A DNA stretch of 64,000 nt from Tanypteryx hageni (lineage: Eukaryota; Arthropoda; Insecta; Odonata; Petaluridae). The notes under the pieces were generated by a model. The model did no database searches. It saw only the letters and a program-made list of their open reading frames with translations, and was not told the DNA's origin. The stretch is taken from positions 24,219,840 through 24,283,839 of the forward strand of contig CM054116.1 of assembly GCA_028673005.1 (NCBI GenBank). The letters run 5' to 3'. A program made the translations under genes and the position numbers. This document shows positions 14,201 through 26,200 of the stretch, in pieces (positions within the stretch are counted from its first letter, which is position 1; each line of letters starts with the position of its first letter).

Positions 14201-17200
14201 TTCTTTTTTCTAATTGAATAAACATTTTCTCATGATTTAGTGTAGCTTTTTTTTTAAATCTATACTTCTTGAAATGTTTTGTTACTTTTTTTCTGTCAAT
14301 AAGAAACGCCTGCCTACATATGGCAGCTAAATGTTATAAATATTTAAAAAAATTGGCCCATCCTATTACAGAGGTGCCTTATCCAGGTCCGCACTGGACA
14401 CCAAATTACCTTGCTACGGCACTGCTTAGAGTATATAAATAAATAAATTGATTTACTTATAAAAAGCTATTCCTTAAGAGACAAATGTGTGCTGTTTAGG
14501 AGTTAATTAAAACAAATAAAGAATCAAGTATATATATCATTTACTGTACTAATAAAATTATCACGTCATTTTCCTTTTCAAAATGGAAAAGTACTGGACA
14601 GGATAATGTAACTTTACATTGGTGTAGATAAGGATGGGTTGTCTGTAGTGGTGACAGAAGATAGGGGATTTCCTCAGAGAACATGATGGCTACAACCAGA
14701 AGATATATTTTTAGACTGCAACTTTAAAATAGCCTGTTTTTGAGAAGTTAGTTTTTGGAATGATAGACTTGAGGAACTACACTGTATTTAAATAAATTTA
14801 ATACACTGACCACCCATGGCCAGTTAACTGGCCATCAATGACTTTTGTGGCAGCCCCATGTCCAGTTAACTGGTCATGGGCATCAGTCCCTTTCCATGAT
14901 ATCCCTAGGCTTGGGGCTTGCTGGTTTCATTTCATACATTCAGTGGATCTCTGGCAAGCTCCAATATTTCCTCTGGTAATCGTCATATCTATTTCTGTCA
15001 CAAGATGGCAACGTTTTTTACATCATATTCTTTCTTGGCAAAACAAAGTCATTTTACACATTGGCCTCTGGGAAGAGTGTAGCAAATTCAATGGGCAGTT
15101 AATGCGTTAAAGGTTAACCCTTCAGCACCGACCTTGGTGCACCATATGGACCTCGATTTCTTCACATGCTGCTGACCTCGGTACAGGGTACCAACCCATG
15201 CCACGCTTGTTTTAATTTATTCCTGTGAGAATAGTTTTTCATCAATTTTCAAATGGTTTTTTAATTGTGAAAGGCAAAGGTTTTTTCTTTTATATAAATT
15301 AATGTATTTATTTTTCTATGAATGCAAAAATTATACAACATTAAATTTATTGTGCATCAATGACTTGTGCTCGATGGATTGGCACGAGCACAGATGAAGT
15401 ATTTTCAAATTTTCTACGTTTTCATCCTCACACACACTATTCTTATTTATTTTTTCTGCTTCCGAGTTCTAAAAGCAAATCCATCATTCTTTCATAAATT
15501 TTCACAACCTTTATAAGGAAAAAAATGAAAATGAAGAGTTTAAAATTGTTAGAAAAAAATCGGCCTAGAATGAATGCTCAAAATGTGAACTAAACTGCTA
15601 AAATCTCTAAAATAAAAACAAAAGATAGCATCCCAAAAACTTCATTAATCTCTCCCTTTGTAATCTAGTATGATGCTGATGGAAAAGGGACCTGATAACC
15701 CTGAGGTTTTTGAGACTCTTTCATGCATGGGCCACGCTCTGACAGATATATGAGAGCATGGGCACATAAAGATATGTCATTGGTTACAAAGAGCTAATGG
15801 ACAGAAACCAAAAACAAACCAAACAGGATCGCCCAGATCCATTAGTAGGGGCCTGTGCATCTGAAAGCCATCCTTATTGTTTAGTAGAAAGAAATGTAAA
15901 TATGGCTGCATAAAGAGAGAGAAACACTGCAGTCTCTTCATTTCATTTTGTGTTACACATCCACACTGCATGGACGATAAAGCTTGAAGTTTCTTTTACA
16001 TTTTTTGTAAATATCTCTACATTATATATAATTAGTTTTTAGGAATTTATTCTTAAAACATTTGAGCAAATATTCTTTTTTCCAGTATAGATATGGCTCA
16101 TAGAAGTACACTAGGTTTTAGTGATGAAGAGTTGTGAAAAATGTTGGAGGAATCTAATGACAGCTTCAACGAGGCTTACTACACAAAATTAAACTATTAA
16201 GGTAATTAAAATAAATTTTTAATCTATATAATTTTAAGATCATTTTCATAATGTTTGTAATCAAGTCATATAATTTCTCCAATAGTAGAGCAGAAGGGAC
16301 TTACTTGTTAGACAAATTTAAAAAATCCATTTCAGCCAAAAGATCATAAAAATACAGACTAGTTTTTGAGAGGTTTGTTACTCTCGTTCATGTTATAGGT
16401 CCATGTAATGTTCTTTGTAAACACTTCTTGAGAGCGATGAGCTGTGCATGAGAGAATGTGGGGCAGAGCCAGAGAGAGGGAAGGGCCGCTCAGAGACGGG
16501 GCTGCATAGTCATGAGAATGAGGAAGAAGAGATAACAAACCATCTGAAGTCTGTCTATGAATATCTTGACCATGGTATTAGAAAGGAGTTGAAGGCCACA
16601 GAAAAAATCTCGCAAGCCTAAAAGCAATATTATTATGCTAATCTTTCATGTTTTATGAAATGATATTCGATTCGCCGAGCAATATTGTTACACATTATGA
16701 GTATATCGCAACGAAAAAAAATATGTATAGTATAAGTAGTTTCACTGTAATCATTGAAAATTTCATGCAAATCCATGGAAAAGAAAAAAGATAAAAATAC
16801 ATTTGTCTACGTAATTCAAAATCCCAACTTCTGTTTAAATGTCCTCCGTCCGTAGGGTCAACTAAAATTTAAATCACCTCTATCGCTGAAAGGTTAAGTA
16901 GCAGACAACCATATATATTGAATCACTAACTGCATGTAGTATTCATAAATTAAAATTTTCAGTAATAGATGAATGATTGATTCTTTTACATAAAGTGGTA
17001 AACAAATAGACCAATGATTTAAGATACAACAGAATAGCATATATTTCAGTAATTACTCACCACTTAGGACTTTTTACCCTCCCCTCTAAAAATATGATAC
17101 ACACCAAAGCATGCTTTGTGTCAGTGAAGGTCATTTGATCATTATACTTGGCCTGAAAAACAGCATAGAAAAAAATTTTGGTCTGACAAATATTTCACTT

Positions 17201-20200
17201 TATAGGAGATAGGGTAATTTGTTTCCAGTGAGGTACCAAGCCTTACAGAGCAACACAAGTACCAAATTTATATAAGTTTTATCATAGGATTATTGAGTTG
17301 AAATTTTCAGCGTGCGCACACACAGAAAAATCAAGCATTAATAGCAGGATAAAAATGTTGTTATAACTAAAAACTACTCAAGTATTGCATTTTTTTAACT
17401 TCTACATTTTTATAAAACAATTCTCAAATAAAGCTTCCAGGATATTTTGTCCACTACTTTTCATCCACTCAGTTCTCGTCCAGCATTTTTTGATCCACTG
17501 ACATTTGGTCCACTCTGCCTCCAAAGACTATAGGTCCAATTTATTATATGTCCCCTTTTTTTGATCAGAGATATTTTGTCCATTTTTCCTCTTATTTATT
17601 TATAATTAATATAATTGTATTTAATGCATCATGTATCCATCTGGAAATTTATAGAACACACATAAAAAGATCAAAGAGAAAACGGGGTTTTAATAATTTA
17701 ACATATAGGAGGTCACAGGAACATGAGATATCCTATACAGACTGCACCTTATGAACCAACAACATATTGAGAGAATTGCGAACAAATACAATGAATTCTG
17801 TAATAATAATAACATTGAAAAGTATCTAAGAGCAATGAGCTACAAAATCAAACTGTACTCTGTAGAGGTAAATAAAGAGGATGATGAAGAAGAAAATTAA
17901 GTTTTATATTGAGTTCTCAGTTATTTGTGAAACGAACCTGGGATTTGTTGTTAAACAAATGGGAAAGCTAGAGAAAATATCATCTTTTCTCTTTTATCTA
18001 ATGGACAAAATTGGACACAAATATTTGGTTGGACAAACTGTGATTAGGGCAAAACATTCATGGACAATGTAACTGTGGAAGTAAAATAATCAGGACCACC
18101 TAAATTGAATTGGACAAACATATAAATTGGACAAAAACCAAGTGGACAAAATGTCTGTGGACAAAGTGTCTGGTACCCAAATAAAACATTCCTGTGATTT
18201 TTAAATATTGTTAAAAATGTTAATTGAAGAAAATAATTTAAGCTATTTTCACCTCACCCTATTTTAAAAATTTCTTTACTTTTCTTTGTTGATATTAATA
18301 GAATAAACAATAGTCAAATAAATCACAATAATCAGCTCCACTTGAATCATGAATAAAACTTGTACCAGAATTATGAAATGCATCACTAACTTTGCAATGT
18401 GCTAGAGAATAGTTGACCAACTGGCGGCCCATGGCAATTTCTCACATTATGCTTATGCAACTGCCACAAAAGGTAAAAGAAGCCTGTACTCATTGTAGCA
18501 AAATAACGCACTCATTATTACCAAAGAATTTTCCTGTTTAACATCATAAAATTAATGGTGCATATAAAAACCTTCAATAGCAACTTCTCATTATATATTA
18601 TACTTATTATAATAGGCTATAAACCACATCTATGTACAATGTCAATTTATATAATGCCGTTTCACATGTGGTTTTCTTAACCCTTTAACTGCTAAGTATG
18701 AAATGAGAGAATTGGAGGTATGCCAAGTTTAAAAAAAATAGAAAATCAATATTTAACAATATAAAATTACAACAATACACGTAACTTTATTTCATACAAA
18801 ATATTATATTATTCTTTGTTAGTTATTTTAAAGATGTTTTTGTAGTGATATAATGCATGAGAGGTACTGAAGACACAAAAACATAAAATGCGTAAATGCT
18901 TTCACAGCAGTTAAAAGGTTAATAAGTTTCAATCTTCTGCTACTTTATTTAGAACTTCATTTGTTTTTCTCTAAGTCCAACTAAAATTTTTCAAATGAAT
19001 GCCTGCATAGGTCAGTACAGAGTACGAATGTTGTCATAAAATACTCAAGCACCTTTTATTATTACTTTTGCTTTTAAAATTTCACAATTGATTTTAATTT
19101 ACTTACTGGGTATATGTTAAAGATATTACTTCCAAGTAGATCATAAAATCCCACTACTCCATTGCTCTGAGCACAAGCAAGCATACTGCAGTCTGGACTC
19201 CAAGCTAGCTTTCTCCATTGTGGATATGGGTCCTTTGGTACTAATATAAATATATTAAGAATAATCATCACATTATATGCATAGCAAAAATTTTGATTGA
19301 ATTAATGAAAGAACAAATCACATTTTTTAGCTGCTACCACTACATCACCTGGAGGAAACTTTTGTAAACACTTGACGCTTGGTTACATCTTAGTAATGTT
19401 CCTTTTTATGCTTAGTTGTTGGAGCTTCATGGCTATATTTAATAACAGAAGATTATGTTATGAGTTTGTCTATTCTTTGTAAGGTCTGAATTTTTCTTGC
19501 AGTTCCTTAAAATATTTATTATCATTTAACCTATTTGGAATTTTAATAAATATTACAAGTATGGAGAAAGTCATGTGGTGGCCACATCAGATTTGTTAAC
19601 CTTGTTGTAGCTATTGGAGATACAGAGGCAAGGATATTTTTTAAATTGCTTGTTCTCGAATATTCCATATAGACTTTGGCGATGCTAACTTAATCTGTGA
19701 TGCTTAGAGGTAGCCATTGCCCCTTGGCCAATCACAGACGAGGTGTTTGTTTACATAATATGGAGTTTACACAGTGCATCTCTGTCTTGCTGCCAGTTCT
19801 TTGTCTTGTCGCCATCATGTTACCAAACTTTATGTTAACGAAAATTGCTTAATTATTTGCGAAGTATAAGAGATCAACTTAGGATCACCAAATTATATAA
19901 CAACCTTATTCTTTCAAAGACATCAATACTTAATTTTTTTATAGTTATCAATAGTTTATATACAACAATAGTTTAAACTCAAACAAATTTTAACAACCGT
20001 AGGGCAAATAACGGCATGGGTGCTCGTGTATAAGTCGACCTCAGAGTTTTTTTACTAAAAATTAAGTCTTGAAAACTCAACCAACACTCAAGTATATAAA
20101 GTGAATATTTTTTACACAAAAGGATGATTACTGTTAGTGATACAGAATGAAGATGTAAGCAGCAAATAAACAATAGGTATTTCTTGGTTATACAGACTGT

Positions 20201-23200
20201 ATTTTTAAGGCTAGGTTGCATTGGGATGGTTGACTGCAGCCATTATTTTGTTGAAAAACTCCAGAGCAAACACCCAAGCTATTGCAAGGACTTGGGGCTT
20301 GGTATAAGAAGGGAACAAGCGCAGACTAGGCAACCACCACGACTTTTGTAAAGCGTATGGGTGAATAGATATATATGGTGCTCAAGAATAAATGAACAGA
20401 ACCCAATCAAAGAAGTCTTGAAAAATATCATTGAATTTTGTAATCCCAAAGTTAAAAATGTATTTTTCTGGTTTTAAATCGATTATATTCATTGGAAAAA
20501 ATTGTGAAAAGTAAATAATTTTTCGAAAAACAGCCGGCATGACTGAAAAGTAGCTAAGTTTCAAAGATGACATTTTTTATACCTTATAGCAGTGATTCCC
20601 AACTGGATGCCTGAAGTACCCCAGGGGGAACAACATCACTTACTAGGGTGACCAGAAATTATGGTGTGAACAGAAAGGGTGACCAAAAAATGTGGTATGA
20701 CCCATATTAATTGTGTGCCCATATATAATAATAATAGATTATTGTCCTTATGATCATACAACAAATAGTGGTAGGTATTGGAGTCGTCGAAAAAAGAATA
20801 TAAAAAGAAAAAATGACTGCTTAAAACAATATACATATTATACAAAAGTATGACAATTGCTTTCATGAGTACAATCCATGGGTAATACATAATTATTCAG
20901 AAACATGTTAACCTATTCAAGCTTTTGATGTCATATATTCATTGAAAGTATAATAACATTTTGTTTGTATAAAATTCCTAAGTGAATTTCTGAATGTTTA
21001 GATTATCTAAATCCTTGATTGTCTTAGGTAGCTTGTTATAAAATTTGGCATCCATGGTAGCAGGCCCTCTAATAGCTATTAGCTTTTTAGTGTGCTCCAG
21101 GTGAATGTTGTTTTTTCCTCTAGTGCCATAGTTATGGATGCAGCTATTTTTTTCGAGTAGATGAAAATTCTTTTTAATGAAAATTACTAGGCAATAAATA
21201 TACACACATGGGATGGATAACATACCAAATTTGTCAAACAGTGGTCTACATGAAGTTCTACTTGTTGTACCTAGCATACATTGTATGAATTTCTTTTGAA
21301 TAATAAAGACTTGATGTAATATAGTTGGTGAAGAGCCCCAGAAGATAATATCATAAGTAGCCCTACTATAAAAATAGCTATAATAGCCAATTTAATAACC
21401 TCCTGAGAGACTGAGCTTTTAAGAAATCTTATACAACAGAAGGCAGAGTTGAGTTTAGGTAGGAGTTTGGATGCATGTAATGACCATTTACCTGACTGCT
21501 CAATGTATAGGCCCAGAAATTTGGTGTATGGTGTGGAGAAAATATTTTCGCCATTCAATGTGAAGGATATTTCAGTTGGAGTATTTGAAAAAGATAACAG
21601 GTGAGTTTTACAGCAGTTCAGGGAAAGTTTATTTGCATGGCTCCAATCCATCATATAATTCATGATCCTTTGGCAATTTCCCTTAGCTGAATTTATGTCA
21701 TCTGCAGAGATTAAAAAATTAGTCATCAGCAAAAATTATGCTATTGACATCAGGTTTAATATGTGTACGAGGGAGGCCATTTATATAAATAATAAACAGT
21801 ACAGGACCTAAAATAGATCCTTGTGGGACACCGGTGGTTATAGGTCGGGGATCCGAACAAAACCTTTTTTCGTTAATGGCAATGGTAACTTTTTGTGATC
21901 TGTTGGAAAGGTACGAGCGAATCCAGTCAAGTGCTATGCCTTTAATCCCTAAATTTTGGCATTTGTGCAGTAGTAGTGATCCACCATGTCAAAAGCATGG
22001 CTAAAATAAAAAAATAGGGCAAAAGTTACATTGTTTCTATTAACCGATGATGAAATAAAGTCAACCGCATGAAAGAGTGCTGATTCGGTCAATCGGTTTT
22101 TCCTATATCCCCACTGGGAATCAGAAATTACATTATATTTTTCAAGGTAGGCCATAATACGGTTCAAGTAAACAAGCTCAAATAATTTTGAGAATTGAGA
22201 GAGGAGAGAGATAGGCCAGTAATTTACAAGACTATCTCTCTGACCTTTATTCTTAAAAAGAGGAATAACTTGACTAATTTTCAAAGACTCAGGGAAGATG
22301 CCCTGCTTAAGAGATTCATTTGTTAAGTAAATCAATGGTTTTAGTAAAAAGTTCCTGCAAGCAAATAGCAACTTTCCAGGTACATCATCTAGGCCTGGTG
22401 CAGCACTTTTACCTAATCTATAAAAACAGAGAAGCAATTCATTTTCATCACAAGGTTGCAAGTAAATTGAGCTGGATACATTGGATGATGGATTACAAAA
22501 AAATTTATTAGGGCTATTTGAGCTTTTAGAATGGTCTAGAAGTTTTAGGAATTCATCATTGATGAAATTACATATAGAATTTGGGTCTATAATAGCACTA
22601 CTATCCTTGCCATAGAATTGTGAATATAATTGAGTGTCTCTTTACCTAGTTCAGATTTAATTATTTGCCATGCTTCTTTGGTTTTATTTGGAACATTAGC
22701 TAGCCTGCTATCATTATATGTTATTTTTGCTATTTTTATTAACGATTTATACTGTTTTTTAATATTTAAGAACGCAGAGCAAGTTTCAGGAGTATTAAGC
22801 AGTCTATGATGGTAGGCCAAGTTTTTGACAGTGTTAGAAATGTCGACTATATCATTGGTAACCCAGCTTTTCTTTTTGCGTGAGCTATTATTGGTTTTCT
22901 TTCTGATGACTGGAATAGCACAGTTAAACAAATAAAGGAATTTATGATAGAAATAATTGAAGTCGTCATTAAAGGAAACTGCATTGTACACATCATTCCA
23001 ACATTCATTCTGAAGAAGATTACAGAGGTTAGAAATATTTGATTTTGAAAAGACTCTTATGTTACTGTAACTGGTAGGCCAAGTTTGAGATGAGGAGCAA
23101 ACATCAAAAGTAGCTTCAACAGCAAGGTGGGCTGATATTCCAAGATCATAAGCCTTAGATTCTACTTTTGTTTGTTAGATCATAATTTGAAATTAAATTA

Positions 23201-26200
23201 TCCAATTATGTCTGAGAAGAAGCAGTAAAGTGTGTTGGTTGGGATATAAAGGCTTTCATACCAAATGCATAAAAAAGATTAGTCAATTGAGTACATAGAG
23301 GGGTATCAACGAGCATATCACAATTTAAAACTCCTGCAACAATAATGGTTTTATCCTTTCTATAGATTTTGTTCAACAGGTGTTCCAATTTTAGCATAAA
23401 AGAATTAAAATTGCCTAAGGGAGATAGAAGCATTCAGCTGAGAACGTGATCAAAACCCGCAAGCGTGTATGTACATGTTTGTATTCAGTTTATACTTTAA
23501 AGCATAGGCATCTCCGGCAGAGCTGAAGCTGTATTATGCAGTGGATCAACATTAGCGGTATGTGTGTGATAGCAACACGTATTTTTTGTGCCCCATTGAA
23601 GCGATAACTTATATTACATAAAATTAGTGGTTCAGGCGCCCAAACTCATGCCCTGCTCCACAAGGCAAATTCATCTGCTGTGGAAGAGAGTATTAATTGA
23701 TTTAATATTTAATTGTTTTAGGTTTTAAAAATGTTGGAATTTTCAACAAAAATGTAATCCTTAAATAAAATAAATCATCATCATCATCTGCTTCATGGGA
23801 TAGACTGTTAGCATGTTTTGACTTTAGATAGGCATAAATATGTGTAATTTTTAAAAATGCATGTTATATTTTACCCTTATTGTTTAAGGGGAACGTGATA
23901 GGTGTCCCCATCATAAATATAAATTTGTCCATTGTCGGTTATACTTCGCCGAAATACTGAATGTAGCAATGTGATAAACTTGACCCTGTATTTTTAAAAA
24001 GTAGAGAATTTTTCTCATAATGTCTTCCACTTTTGCATAGAAGGACACAAATGCAAAAGTACTATTGTAGTTGTGTATATGAGAGCAAAAATTAATAGAC
24101 TAATCCGAATAACAAGATGGAAAGTTGAGGAAAAGATTTCTTATGCAGGTGCACATAAAGCTTACACTGAAATTTGACAGTTGAGAAAGAGAAAAATCCT
24201 GTGCTTGACCAGAAATTGAACCCGGGTGTCCCTCTTTCCAGGCAGGAGCTTTAAACAACTATGCTATCATGCCAGCATGATTCTCCATTCTTGAATTGGG
24301 GTATTTATGGTGAAGAAGGGCTAGCTAAGCAGTAAACCTTCAACACTAAGCGTCCTCACAGAGGTATCACGTAAATATCCCTACCCAGGTAGGATTCCCG
24401 GTCAAGACAGGATTTTTTCTCCTTCTGAAATGTCAAATTTCAGTTTAAGCCCACATGCATAAGAAATCATTTCAAACCAATGGATGTAGCCTTGATGTTC
24501 ATTTTTTCCAGAAATCATTCCCTCAATTTTCCATCTTGTTATTTGAAGTCATCTCACACTCTTGAGATAAAGTAGGAGTTTTTCCACGATGCCTCTGTGA
24601 AGACGTTTAGTGTTGTAGGTTTATTGCTTAGCTAGCCCATCCTTACCATTAATACCCCAATTCAAGAATGGAGAATCATGCTGGCTTAATAGCATAGTTG
24701 GTTAGACCCAGGCTTGATTTCCGGTCAAGCAGAAGCAGAGGATATCATTGTTCCAGCCATGCATATTGCTTCAGAAGAAGTAAAATCTGCAAAGGCAAAG
24801 CATGAAAATATTCCACTGTTGAACAATACAATTGAGTGAAGAACACAATTAATATCTGAGGACTTACTTGATCAGAGGAGAGGTTAGCATGTCTTGCTCC
24901 TAATGCTAAGGTCATGGGTTTAAATCTTGCCTGGAACATGGTCGTATGTGCTTATCATAAATCTATTATAACAAATGCAATTGGGAAAACCTGTTTGTGT
25001 TAAATAAATCATTTTTAGTAACTAAGGAAATTACAATTCAATGAATCAGCTGATGTCACCAAGAGAGCCCAGCTGATGGAATGTTTTCAATTTGTTGACG
25101 TTGAAAAGGGAAGTATTTGTAAAGAGTTCCTTTTCTGTGAAGACCGAGGAGTCGTAAGCACTGCTGAAGTGATTGGGATAGCCACTTTGAATTTATTGTG
25201 AAAGCATGACATAACTCTTGAGAAGTGTTCCAGTGTGATCACAGATTGGGCTGCAGCGATTGGCTGGAGTCAGGAAGGGAGCAGCAGCAATGATCAAGAA
25301 GCGTGCTGTGAAAGTTAACATTGTAATTTGCACCATCATAATCTGGCGAGTAAAAAACTGTCATGTGTCAAGGAAGATAGCCTGTTTAATGATGTTATGG
25401 AACAGGCAGTCAAAATCATCACCAACATCAAATCGAATGCCAAACAATCAAGGGTGTTTCAGCAACTATGTAAAGGCATGACAGAATGTGATTGTTCTGT
25501 TTTGTACTATTGTGAAGTTCACTGGTTGTCTCAGAGCGTTACATTGAGGAGGCTCTTTGATCTGCAGAAATGTGTTCACGTTTTTCTCATTGAAAGCCAA
25601 AATCCCAGAGCAATTTACTTTGAACAGTATTTGTGGATTGCGAAACTTGGGTACCTTGCTGGCATTTTTGAAAAGCTGAAAGTACTCAATGGAAGTCCTC
25701 ATGGAAAAAACATTGATGTGTTTTCAGATTCAGAAAATACAAAAGCATTTAAGCTAAAAATTTCATTGTAGAAACAAAGTATCAAAGGGAATCATCTGTC
25801 AAATTTTGGCCACCTATCAACTGTCATAACTGAAGCTCTGGATGAGAATGTTGATGATCAAACGAAGCCACTCATCGTTACCTACTTGAAGGTTTTGGGA
25901 AAGAACTTTGAGCAGTGTTTTCCTCAAAAGGGTGACAAATACATACAGAAAACCAATGGACCACAAATCCATTTGTTCCAGCTGGTAGGATGCAGTCTAT
26001 GAAATTTGGACGAAGAGAAACTCGTCTAACTTCATTATGACTCAAACTTAAATTCATTATTCCAAATCAACTCACGTTTTTTTGGGCCACAGTTTAGAAA
26101 CGAGTATTATTGTAGCTTGGCCTCATTGGCGATCCAAGTTCTTCTGAGGTTTCATAGCACTTACCTTTCAGAGCGACCTTCTCTGACTTAGTAAACATAA

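Noticed and set aside
24200..24735. tRNA gene(s)
   Set aside because: A- and B-boxes are present but the cloverleaf does not close, and the copies are repeated with a common body, so they are SINE heads.
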